A DNA stretch of 64,000 bases from Elusimicrobia bacterium GWA2_56_46 (GTDB taxonomy: Bacteria; Elusimicrobiota; Elusimicrobia; Elusimicrobiales; UBA9959). How positions within the stretch are numbered: the stretch's first letter is position 1; every line of letters begins with the position of its first letter. Of this stretch, positions 34,721 to 42,181 are shown piece after piece. The stretch lies in assembly GCA_001799575.1 (NCBI GenBank), contig MGTT01000030.1, positions 16,569-80,568 of the forward strand, in the 5' to 3' direction. Both the position numbers and the translations under genes were made by a program. The notes beneath the pieces are model-generated. The model was given only the letters and a program-made list of their open reading frames with translations, ran no database searches and was not told where the DNA came from.

Positions 34721-35836
34721 ATGAAGATAACACTGGCGGCGGTAGTGATGGCGGTTTCAACCTGTGCGGCTTATGCGGCGGATTCTTCAGGTTTGCAGAC
34801 TCTCCGTGTTTCCGACATTAAAGGGATGTCAGCAACGGGTATTTTTTCTCCGGTTGTTGAACCGGCGGCGGCGCTCATGGATGTCAAGGGTGGGACATCA
34901 GGCTACACTTTCAGCAGCATTGTCAAAAGTCAGGAGATAACTGTACAGTCACTCTCCGGGCTCTCAGGAGCAGCCAGGGGCGTGGTTAGAATGGGTAAGC
35001 AGGCGACCTATTCCGGTTATGATAAATACGAGACCAGAGAGGAGGCTTTAGGGGCACAGGCCGCGCTTGTGGATAAATTCAAACAAAGCGGCATTCCTGT
35101 GCTTGGCTCGACGGTTAATCAACGCTATATTGATGGCAAGTTCAGGATTTCGGTGAAGTATTTAGCGAAAGTTTCTGTCATAAGCAAGAAAGTATTCAGC
35201 AGCGATGCCTACCGCGCGGAGGCTGATGCCCGCGCTGATATGGCGAAAAATGTGTCCGAGCTGAAAAAGGCGGGGTGTATAATCAACGCGACAAAAGTGG
35301 TGGAGGGCGTGGATTCAGACGGTCTTCTCTACGCTTTCCGCATAGATTATACGGAGGAAAAACCGACTCTGCTGACCGATGAATATATCAGCAAAGCGAA
35401 TACGGATCAGGCGGCGGCCGTTGTTGAAGCCATAGTGGGCGCCTTATCTTCAAAAGGTGTCGTGGTGCTTGAATCCAGCAGCCAACCCACTCCGCGAGTC
35501 AGTTATATCGCCAAAGACTTAGACATGTGGACCTTGACCAGCCCTCAATCACGCGATATAGCTACCGCTAAAGCTGATCTGGCAAAACAAATTGCCGATC
35601 TGCGATCCCGGGGGGCACTGATGGTGGAGGCTTATCTGGAAAGCGTCAATTCGTTCATGCCGCCTCATAGCACGGCGGTATTTATCCGCGGAGATAATAT
35701 GCCGGAGCCGAAAACCATAATGGTGCCCGCGGCGGAATTTGATGAAAGACTTAATCAGCTTAAAGCGGAGAACGCCACTATCCTTATGATAGACAGAGGG
35801 ATATACTCCTCCGTCGTATACATTCCAGCGAAGTGA
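34721..35836 (+). CDS. Exported protein with four related internal repeats
   Basis: 371 residues, with AGGAGG ahead of the ATG and a signal peptide (MKITLAAVVMAVSTCAAYA). Four segments of about 70 residues share one pattern: a helix with Ala and Asp (ETREEALGAQAALVDKFKQSG; YRAEADARADMAKNVSELKKAG; ANTDQAAAVVEAIVGALSSKG; RDIATAKADLAKQIADLRSRG), then a short strand (IPVLGSTV, CIINATKV, VVVLESSS, ALMVEAYL), then a strand ending in a hydrophobic-Tyr motif. They start near residues 95, 165, 225 and 280. This suggests a tandem alpha/beta fold arising by duplication. No known family is evident. Confidence 0.65.
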   Translation: MKITLAAVVMAVSTCAAYAADSSGLQTLRVSDIKGMSATGIFSPVVEPAAALMDVKGGTSGYTFSSIVKSQEITVQSLSGLSGAARGVVRMGKQATYSGYDKYETREEALGAQAALVDKFKQSGIPVLGSTVNQRYIDGKFRISVKYLAKVSVISKKVFSSDAYRAEADARADMAKNVSELKKAGCIINATKVVEGVDSDGLLYAFRIDYTEEKPTLLTDEYISKANTDQAAAVVEAIVGALSSKGVVVLESSSQPTPRVSYIAKDLDMWTLTSPQSRDIATAKADLAKQIADLRSRGALMVEAYLESVNSFMPPHSTAVFIRGDNMPEPKTIMVPAAEFDERLNQLKAENATILMIDRGIYSSVVYIPAK

Positions 35837-35892
35837 TGAAGTATCGACGCAGGGGACGTTGATTCGTTTATCGGAGTGGTTCAGTAGTAATG

Positions 35893-35927
35893 ACCGGAGG
35901 GCTTTGGGGCTCTCCGGTTTTATTTTT
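35893..35927 (+). terminator. Rho-independent terminator after the repeat-domain protein
   Basis: 10-bp stem ACCGGAGGGC/GCTCTCCGGT (one G-T pair), 6-nt loop, followed by TTTATTTTT. It lies 57 bp after the stop codon. Confidence 0.8.
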
Positions 35928-35937
35928 GGGATATTTC

Positions 35938-35974
35938 AACGCGACAGGACGGTGTCGGGGTGGTCTGCTATAGT
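35938..35974 (+). repeat. CGACAG/TGTCG hairpin with -10-like box, copy 2
   Basis: GCGACAG-GACG-GTGTCGGG followed by GTGGTCTGC and TATAGT. This is the same element as at 25809 and 47171. It ends 25 bp before the YhcG-like gene start, so TATAGT could be its -10 box. Confidence 0.55.
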
Positions 35975-35999
35975 TTAAAGAGGATAGGGGTGAAAAATT

Positions 36000-37157
36000 A
36001 TGAATAAACACAAAGCAGATGAACTTTGTAAACATTCCGGCATGAGAAACGGGCCTATTGCGGGCTCAGATTATGTCCGGTTTTTATCTGACCTTAAAAA
36101 ACGTATTCTGACGGCGCGGATTTCCGCCGCGCGCGCTGTCAATCGCGACCTGATACTGCTTTACTGGGATATTGGACGTGCAATTGTGGAGAAACAAAAA
36201 TTACTGAACTGGGGTGATTCCGTGGTGGAGATGGTTGCTAAGGACTTGCAGAGCGAGTTCCCTGAAATACGCGGTTTTTCGGCAGACAGCATCTGGAGAA
36301 TGAGACAATTTTTCACCGAATATGTGGAGTCCGCCTTTCTGGAACAGCCTGTTCCAGAAATTGCGCGCAGAGCGGATTCCATCAAACATGATCAATTACT
36401 CTCCCAATTTGTGAGAGAATTGCTGGCATCAGTTCCCTGGGGACACCACGTGGAACTTCTCAAGAAAGTCAAGGCCCCGGCCGCCCGCCTCTATTACCTT
36501 CGGGCCACCGCCCGCTTCGGCTGGTCCCGCAAGGTCCTGTTGAACCAGATCAAGGCCGGCGCGTATGAGCGGGCGGTGAGGGAAAAGAAGACGCACAACT
36601 TTCCGCTCGCCTTGCCGGAGTATCTTGCCGAGCAGGCCGAAGAGGCGCTCAAAAGCAGTTACAACCTCGAATTTCTCGGCATCCGCCGCGAGATCAAGGA
36701 GCGGCAACTGGAAGACCGGCTCCTTGAGCGATTGCGCGAGTTCATTCTCGAACTCGGTTATGGTTTTTGCTTTGTGGGCCGCCAATACCGCTTGGTGCTG
36801 GGGCAGAAAGAGTATTTTATTGACCTGCTCTTTTACCACCGGTTTATTAAAGCGCTGGTGGCTTTTGAATTGAAGGTGGGCGCCTTTGAACCCGAGCACG
36901 CCGGCAAGATGGACTTCTATCTCAACCTCCTGAATGAAAAAGAACGTGCGCCCGATGACCGCCCCTCGATCGGCATCATCCTCTGCGCGGAGAAGGATAA
37001 TCTGGAAGTCGAATTCGCCCTGAAGAGCAAGACCAATCCCATCGGCGTGGCAGAATACCATCTGCAGTCCAACCTCCCGCCTGAGCTGAAAGGCAAACTG
37101 CCGACCGCCAGGCAACTGATGGATCTAATCCGCCCCATCCTGCCGACAGAAAAATAG
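36000..37157 (+). CDS. DUF1016 (YhcG-type) PD-(D/E)XK nuclease
   Basis: 385 residues. The N-terminal DUF1016 helical domain is clear (YVRFLSDLKKRILTARISAARAVNRDLILLYWDIGRAIVEKQ, GFSADSIWRMRQFF, LLASVPWGHHVELLKKVK). The C-terminal PD-(D/E)XK nuclease fold has the catalytic pattern at FIDLLFYHR and VAFELKVG (Asp, then Glu-x-Lys). Family members are linked to defence and mobile loci, and some act with restriction systems or recombination. The base composition changes within the gene: the first 430 bp are AT-richer, and from about 36470 codon use becomes GC-rich. Flanked by repeats. No methylase or restriction genes are adjacent. Confidence 0.85.
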   Translation: MNKHKADELCKHSGMRNGPIAGSDYVRFLSDLKKRILTARISAARAVNRDLILLYWDIGRAIVEKQKLLNWGDSVVEMVAKDLQSEFPEIRGFSADSIWRMRQFFTEYVESAFLEQPVPEIARRADSIKHDQLLSQFVRELLASVPWGHHVELLKKVKAPAARLYYLRATARFGWSRKVLLNQIKAGAYERAVREKKTHNFPLALPEYLAEQAEEALKSSYNLEFLGIRREIKERQLEDRLLERLREFILELGYGFCFVGRQYRLVLGQKEYFIDLLFYHRFIKALVAFELKVGAFEPEHAGKMDFYLNLLNEKERAPDDRPSIGIILCAEKDNLEVEFALKSKTNPIGVAEYHLQSNLPPELKGKLPTARQLMDLIRPILPTEK

Positions 37158-37239
37158 CCGACGGGGGATGTCGATGACTAAATGACCAACTATTACTGAT
37201 CCGCATTAGTAATTTCAAATAAAAATGTTTTTGCTCCTT

Positions 37240-37262
37240 CAAGGTCACAATTCGTGACCTTG
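37240..37262. repeat. Inverted repeat CAAGGTCAC-AATTC-GTGACCTTG
   Basis: Perfect 9-bp arms with a 5-nt centre, about 80 bp after the YhcG-type gene. It could be its terminator stem (no T-run follows) or a protein-binding site. Confidence 0.45.
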
Positions 37263-37351
37263 AACCGAGAGTAAGGACATTTGTTTTGGGGGTGGGTTAT
37301 TGAGCTGTCCCATCAAGCGGGTGGTGGAGTGGTGTTATTAGTTATTGGGGA

Positions 37352-37525
37352 TGCCGGCGGCTATAACTGGAGCGGGTGACGGGGCGGCGGGTTAGCAAAA
37401 CCGTACCGGAGCCCGGCGCTTGCGTAAGCGCGACGGGCGAGGTCCGGAAGCGCGGCCACGGTGTGGCCGACGCTGGTTTTGCGTTCCGCCGCCCCGGCAG
37501 GCCCCGCGAACTGGCAGCGCCGACA
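37352..37525 (+). repeat. Covarying hairpin repeat, copy D (long form)
   Basis: 174 bp, with ends TGCCGGCGGC and GCGCCGACA and the shared blocks CTGGAGCGGGTGACG and CGGCAGGCCCCGCGAACTGG. The arms GGGGCGGCGG and CCGCCGCCCC, then GCAAAACC and GGTTTTGC, pair with small bulges. The middle carries two extra short hairpins (GGCGCTTGCGTAAGCGC, GGCCACGGTGTGGCC). It is longer than copies A-C. Confidence 0.6.
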
Positions 37526-37553
37526 TTACCTTGTTAATTTGTAGAATAGTAAT

Positions 37554-38801
37554 GTGAAAGTATACTTTAAGACCGTGGGGTGCCGGGTCAACCAGGTCGA
37601 GAGCCAGAGCCTCGCGGAAAAATTTTTGTCCCTGGGTTATGAACCCGCCGCCGCCCCCGAAGACGCCGACGTCGTAGTCCTCAACTCCTGCAGTGTCACC
37701 GAATACGCCGACCGCGATACTTTCAATTTCATAAAAAGAACCGTTGCCGCCAACCCGAAAGCGCGGCTGGTCGTGACCGGCTGCGCAGCCACCCTCGAAC
37801 CGGAAAAAATACTGAAACTGGCTCCCGGAGCCGAGATCTTTCCCAACAAAGACAAGGAAAAAATACCGTTTAAGCTCGCCGACGCGCCGGTTAAAGAGGA
37901 TTTTTTCAGCGTCGGAAAGTTTGCCGGGCGCACCCGCGCTTTCATTAAGATCCAGGACGGCTGCGACCTCGGCTGCGCCTACTGCCTGGTGCCGGCCGCG
38001 CGCAGCGAGATCAAGTCCAAGAACTCGGCGGTCGCGCTGGAGGAGATAAGAAACCTCGCCGCCTCCGGCTTCCGGGAAATAGTGCTCTGCGGCACGCGCC
38101 TGGGGATGTATAAGTGTCCGGAAACCGGGAAAGATCTGACTGGCCTCATGAAGGACGTCTTCGCTCTTCCCGGCGATTTCAGGACGAGATTCTCCTCGCT
38201 TGAGCCGGTAGAAGTTTCCGAAGAACTGGCCGTGGTATTGAGGGGCGGAGGGAACCGGTTCTGCGATTATTTTCACCTGCCGCTCCAGGCCGGCTCGGAC
38301 GCCGTCCTCAAAGCCATGGGGCGTCCTTATAATACCGCCGGTTATATGGGAAAACTGGAGATTCTGAGGAAAAATTTTAAGGAGCCCGGGCTTTTTGCCG
38401 ATGTTATCGCGGGGTTCCCTACCGAGACGGAAGAGCAATTTTCCGAGACCCTGGCTTTTGTGGAAGAGTGCTGTTTCGCGGGGCTTCATGTTTTCAGGTT
38501 TTCAAGGCGGCCGGGCACCCGCGCGCACGATTTAAAGCCGCTGCCCTCCAGGCTCGTGAGCGAGCGCGCCGGACGTCTGCGCGCCCTGGATGCCAGGCTG
38601 CGCGCCTCTTACGCCGCTTCCATGTGCGGCCGTTCGCTCACGGTTCTGGTTCTTAAGAACAAAAACGGTTCCGCGCTGGGCCTCGCCTCCAATTTCCTGA
38701 ACGTCAGCCTTAAGGGCGAATTTAGATCCGGCTCTTTTGTCAGGGCAAGGATAACCGGCTCCGCCGGCGGCGTATGTTCCGGAGAAGAGGTTTCTTATTG
38801 A
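37554..38801 (+). CDS. mtaB: tRNA t6A37 methylthiotransferase
   Basis: 415 residues starting at GTG (37554), with a -10-like TAGAAT 6 nt upstream and no Shine-Dalgarno. MtaB adds a methylthio group to t6A37 of ANN-decoding tRNAs. The N-terminal UPF0004 domain supplies Cys10 (KTVGCRVNQVE), Cys46 (NSCSVT) and a third Cys (VTGCAAT) for the auxiliary cluster; the radical SAM motif is CDLGCAYC (KIQDGCDLGCAYCLVPAARSE). HLPLQAGSD and DVIAGFPTETEEQF are typical MTTase motifs. The C-terminus is a short TRAM-like region. MtaB rather than MiaB or RimO is favoured by VGCRVNQVES and by the length. Confidence 0.93.
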   Translation: MKVYFKTVGCRVNQVESQSLAEKFLSLGYEPAAAPEDADVVVLNSCSVTEYADRDTFNFIKRTVAANPKARLVVTGCAATLEPEKILKLAPGAEIFPNKDKEKIPFKLADAPVKEDFFSVGKFAGRTRAFIKIQDGCDLGCAYCLVPAARSEIKSKNSAVALEEIRNLAASGFREIVLCGTRLGMYKCPETGKDLTGLMKDVFALPGDFRTRFSSLEPVEVSEELAVVLRGGGNRFCDYFHLPLQAGSDAVLKAMGRPYNTAGYMGKLEILRKNFKEPGLFADVIAGFPTETEEQFSETLAFVEECCFAGLHVFRFSRRPGTRAHDLKPLPSRLVSERAGRLRALDARLRASYAASMCGRSLTVLVLKNKNGSALGLASNFLNVSLKGEFRSGSFVRARITGSAGGVCSGEEVSY

Positions 38802-38814
38802 GCCCGGTTTTTCG

Positions 38815-38843
38815 TTAAACTTCCGCGGACAACTTGCTATAAT
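38815..38843 (+). promoter_or_regulatory. Candidate promoter of the DnaA-like operon
   Basis: TATAAT (38838-38843) is a perfect -10 box, 77 bp before the acidic protein gene. The hexamer at 17 bp (TTAAAC) is a poor -35 box. It may need an activator. Confidence 0.45.
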
Positions 38844-38919
38844 TCAGGTATATAGATATAAAGACGGGTTTGTCCGTATTTTGCAGGCCGGTTTTTATTC
38901 CGTCCGGGGGATTTAATGT

Positions 38920-40572
38920 ATGGATGAGAAAGAAAAAAAGAAAGAGTCTATAGACGAGATCCTTGCCGATCTGAACGGCCTTTTAAACAAAATGCCGGAT
39001 ATTCTGGAAGGCATAAAGCTTCCTGAGATAAAACCCGCCGATCCCAGAAGCGCTTGGAAAGAGGAGCCGTCCCCCGCCTCTCCCGGTTCAGACTCCGCGG
39101 CGGAACCGGAAAGTACCCCGCCCCAGTCCGAGCCCCCGCCTTATTCCGTGGAGCCGGCCGGGTTGGAGGCGGCTCCCCTGTTGCCGGAGATAAAACCAGT
39201 CCCGCAGGAGATAAATCCGGAGCGGGAGTCCGATCTTCCGGAAGCGGAGGAAATTCCCATGGCCGGCGCGGCCGCGCCTGAAATTCCGGAAGATAGTCCT
39301 GTCCCGCCCGTTGTGGAAGCGGCGCCGGAAGCCGGGGCGCTTCAGGATCTTCAGAAGCCCGTCGTGGAAGAAAAGGGGGAGGTCGTCTACGATCTTGATT
39401 CACTGAGGGAAGAGGAAGCCGCCATTGAGAACGCTTTTAAACCGGAGCCTGAAAAAGAAGAAGAAAAAAAACCCGAGCCCCGGTTCGAAGGCACCAGGGA
39501 TTTCGGCGTGCCGGATATAGATACTCTCATGAAGCTTTCCAAGGAAGAGATCCTGCCCGATGGCAGGGTAGAGGGGAGAGGGGAGAGGGTGGAGGATGGC
39601 GGCATATCGGAGCCCGTTGTTTCCGGCGCCGTTCCGGAAGAGGCGCCGGAAAAACAGGAGGAGCCGTTCCCGGCGATAGAGCAGGCTGTGGAACCGGCCC
39701 CGGAGCCGGCTTCGGAATCGGCCGCGGAACCGGCGCCGGCGCCGGAGCCGAGGTTGGAACCGGAGGCCGTCGTGTCAGCGCCGGTTCCGGAAAATATCGC
39801 TATAGTGCCCGCCGGCGTCGGCGAAGAAGGGGGAGTAATGGATCTAAAAAAAGACGATTCCGTAAACGAAGAGAAGCCCGAGCCGTCCCCGGAAGCCGCT
39901 GAAAACACTCTTTCCGGCGCGGAGAATACCGCCGGAACCGAGCCGGAACAGTCCTCGCCGCGGGAATTTTCTCTTAAAGAAAAAGAGCCCGATCTGGAGG
40001 AACCAAAACTTGTGATAGAGCAGGCGGGTTCCGTTTTTAATTCCGATAACGTCACTGTGCCGGGCGGGGAGGATAAGACCGTGGTTATTCCGCCGTCCGC
40101 CGGGCCGGAACAGGACAGAACCGTCATTTACGAAGCGGGAACCGATCCCGGCGCGGCTTCGCGCGGCGCCGCGGATCTGGATTCACTGGCGGCCAGGCCC
40201 GTGCCCGAGGGCATACCTCCGGAGCGCGTGCGAACCGTGGCTTTTCTTTACGCCGCGGAGGATGCCGGACTTTGCGCCGGGGCGCTGGCGGAACTGGACG
40301 CTATCTGCCTCAAATCCCCGGCCAAGCCCATGTTTATAAAAAGGGCTTTCGTGCAGGTCTGCGAGCCGGGGAACAGCGGCAATGTGGTTATGCAGAAAGT
40401 CGTGGATTCCGCCGCCTGCGGTCTGGTCTGTTTCGGAGATCTGCCGCAGGAGAACGTTTTTGAAATAGAGAATGTTTTTACGGCCGGCGGCGTGTTCTTC
40501 AGGCATCTGCCGCGCGAGAGTTTTAATCATTCCGCCGCGCTGGATCTTGTGACGGAATTTATACTGAAATGA
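38920..40572 (+). CDS. Acidic Pro/Glu-rich protein with conserved-looking C-terminal domain, unrecognised
   Basis: 550 residues, without signal peptide or membrane helix. The N-terminal 40 residues are helical (MDEKEKKKESIDEILADLNGLLNKMPDILEG). Residues about 40-435 are low-complexity, rich in Pro, Glu and Ala (EPAPEPASESAAEPAPAPEP), and probably disordered. The last 115 residues form a compact domain (RVRTVAFLYAAEDAGLCAGALAELDAICLKSP, KPMFIKRAFVQVCEPG, VVMQKVVDSAACGLVCFGDLPQENVFEIENVFTAGGVFFRHLP). A purine-rich word repeat sits near 39560-39595 inside the disordered part. It overlaps the DnaA-like gene by 4 bp. It looks like a scaffold that tethers the ATPase, by inference. Confidence 0.65.
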   Translation: MDEKEKKKESIDEILADLNGLLNKMPDILEGIKLPEIKPADPRSAWKEEPSPASPGSDSAAEPESTPPQSEPPPYSVEPAGLEAAPLLPEIKPVPQEINPERESDLPEAEEIPMAGAAAPEIPEDSPVPPVVEAAPEAGALQDLQKPVVEEKGEVVYDLDSLREEEAAIENAFKPEPEKEEEKKPEPRFEGTRDFGVPDIDTLMKLSKEEILPDGRVEGRGERVEDGGISEPVVSGAVPEEAPEKQEEPFPAIEQAVEPAPEPASESAAEPAPAPEPRLEPEAVVSAPVPENIAIVPAGVGEEGGVMDLKKDDSVNEEKPEPSPEAAENTLSGAENTAGTEPEQSSPREFSLKEKEPDLEEPKLVIEQAGSVFNSDNVTVPGGEDKTVVIPPSAGPEQDRTVIYEAGTDPGAASRGAADLDSLAARPVPEGIPPERVRTVAFLYAAEDAGLCAGALAELDAICLKSPAKPMFIKRAFVQVCEPGNSGNVVMQKVVDSAACGLVCFGDLPQENVFEIENVFTAGGVFFRHLPRESFNHSAALDLVTEFILK

Positions 40573-42179
40573 TAAAAAAATGGGAGGTGGCTCCCTCGCC
40601 AAGCGAAAAGAACCCGGCCCGGCACAAATTCCTCATCAAGGGGGAGATGCGCGATATTTTTCTGGTGGTCAAGAAACTTGGCGCGATCTGTTCCCGGCCC
40701 GAAAAACTTACGGGCGGGTTCGATTTTGTCATCTATCTTTCCAAACTTGAGCCGGATACGCTCGTCAAAATAAAGGCGCTGGCGTCGGAACTTAGCGCTC
40801 CCGCGGAGAACACTTCTCCAAGGGACGCGTCCGCTCCGGCCGGGCGGGTTCTGGAAATCGAATCTTTTGAAACGCCGCGGCCGAAGATCAGGACGTCCCC
40901 GGACGAATCCGTCCGTATTCCGGCCGCGGCCCCGGCCGATCCGGCGCCGCAGGCAAGTCCCGCTCCCGCCGGCCCGCCGCGGCACAAAGCCCGGTGGCCG
41001 GTGGAGCTGCCGCTTGTGCCTACGCACAGTTTTCAGACTCTGGTTTCAGGTTCCCATAACCGTTTTGCCCACGCCGCCGCCATGGCCGTGGTGGAAAATC
41101 CGGGGGTGATGTATAATCCGCTTCTGATCTTCGGCGTGCCCGGCACCGGCAAGACGCATTTTGTGCACGCCGTTTCCTACGGCCTGTCCTCGTCCATAGG
41201 ACAGAATAATATTTTTGTCACCGACGGTATCAAGTTGTCCAGAGGGGTGGATCTCGCCGTGAAAGACGGAACCATCTCCGCCCTGTCCGGCGCGCTGGCC
41301 AGGGCGAAAGTGCTGATCATAGACGATATTCATCTCCTGATGCTGACCGAAACCAATAAAAAATATATTTCCACGTGGCTCAATGAGTTTATGACCGGGA
41401 ACAAGCAGATCGTTCTCACTTCCGTGTTTCCACCCAAATCGCTGGAAGGACTTGAGGCGGCCGTGGGCTTCCAGTTCACGCAGGGGTGGATGGTGGATCT
41501 GAAGCTGCCGGCGCCGCAGGCCTACAAAGTGATCCTGGATCAGCTTCTGCAGGGCATGGATATAAGGCTTTCGGAGGACGAGCTCGCCGCTATTTTTGTG
41601 AGCAGGAGCGTTCCTTTCGGAGAAGCCATGCGCGCGCTGGCCGCCATGAAAAAACTGGAACGGTTCACCTCGGGCGCCGTTCCGGCTTCTTCGCACGCGC
41701 AGCTGCTGGATATGCTGCTGGGCTTCAGTGAAACGGCGTCCGGCGGCGCTCTTACGGATTCGGAATATAAACCGGCGTCCGCCTGGAAGCCTTCTTCCTC
41801 CGGCTCCTGGTTCAAGTGGGGTATCTTCTATCCTAAAGGCATGGAGCGGGAGGCCCGGTACGCGCTGTACCGGACGCATGAGCGTTCGTCGGAGCTGGGA
41901 CTGAAGCTGGATTGGGAGCAGCTTTTCCTCGAAGAATACAACCCCGACGAACTCTACGGAGTTCCTTTTAAAGTGGGAGATTTTTCAGGCGCAAAAGGCG
42001 TCAACGGCGTCATTATCCTCGGGCCCCAGCCGACTTCGGCCCTGGGAGCCCAGGAAGCCGAGTTCCGGCATATCACCATAAAGATACTTGAAAGTTTCCA
42101 GATAAGGGGCGCCTGGGTGGGCTCCGGACAGATAAAGTCCCAGGCCGTTTACGCCAGGGCGCTGATGGATCTGATGTAA
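40569..42179 (+). CDS. DnaA-like AAA+ ATPase without DNA-binding domain IV
   Basis: 536 residues. Residues 152-390 align with DnaA domain III: SFQTLVSGSHNRFAHAAAMAVVENPGVMYNPLLIFG, Walker A GVPGTGKT (189-196), Walker B VLIIDDIHLL (248-257), WLNEFMTGNKQIVLTS (sensor 1), and a helical lid region. The C-terminal helix-turn-helix of DnaA that binds DnaA boxes is absent. In its place is a 115-residue domain (about 420-536: RYALYRTHERSSELGLKLDWEQL, GVNGVIILGPQPTS) that I do not recognise. The N-terminus has a 75-residue small domain and a Pro/Ala linker. It overlaps the preceding gene by 4 bp, and the kinase starts 2 bp later. It is thus a paralogue of DnaA, Hda or DnaC-type ATPases rather than the initiator. 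Confidence 0.8.
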   Translation: MIKKWEVAPSPSEKNPARHKFLIKGEMRDIFLVVKKLGAICSRPEKLTGGFDFVIYLSKLEPDTLVKIKALASELSAPAENTSPRDASAPAGRVLEIESFETPRPKIRTSPDESVRIPAAAPADPAPQASPAPAGPPRHKARWPVELPLVPTHSFQTLVSGSHNRFAHAAAMAVVENPGVMYNPLLIFGVPGTGKTHFVHAVSYGLSSSIGQNNIFVTDGIKLSRGVDLAVKDGTISALSGALARAKVLIIDDIHLLMLTETNKKYISTWLNEFMTGNKQIVLTSVFPPKSLEGLEAAVGFQFTQGWMVDLKLPAPQAYKVILDQLLQGMDIRLSEDELAAIFVSRSVPFGEAMRALAAMKKLERFTSGAVPASSHAQLLDMLLGFSETASGGALTDSEYKPASAWKPSSSGSWFKWGIFYPKGMEREARYALYRTHERSSELGLKLDWEQLFLEEYNPDELYGVPFKVGDFSGAKGVNGVIILGPQPTSALGAQEAEFRHITIKILESFQIRGAWVGSGQIKSQAVYARALMDLM

Positions 42180-42181
42180 AA

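Larger units (their letters stand above)
37158..37553. other. 396-bp intergenic repeat region
   Basis: No gene seen. It holds an ACTGATCCGCATTAGT palindrome-like site (near 37189), a perfect 9-bp inverted repeat CAAGGTCAC/GTGACCTTG (37240-37262), hairpin repeat copy D (37352-37525), and the -10-like TAGAAT before mtaB. Confidence 0.6.

Noticed and set aside
39054..39403. Alternative open frames in both strands across the acidic protein
   Set aside because: They arise from the GC-rich, low-complexity Pro/Glu coding sequence; the main frame has a start, an operon context and a conserved-looking C-terminal domain.
40569..42179. This gene as the replication initiator dnaA, with a nearby origin
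   Set aside because: Domain IV is missing, and I see no cluster of DnaA boxes (TTATCCACA) nor dnaN, recF or gyrB nearby.
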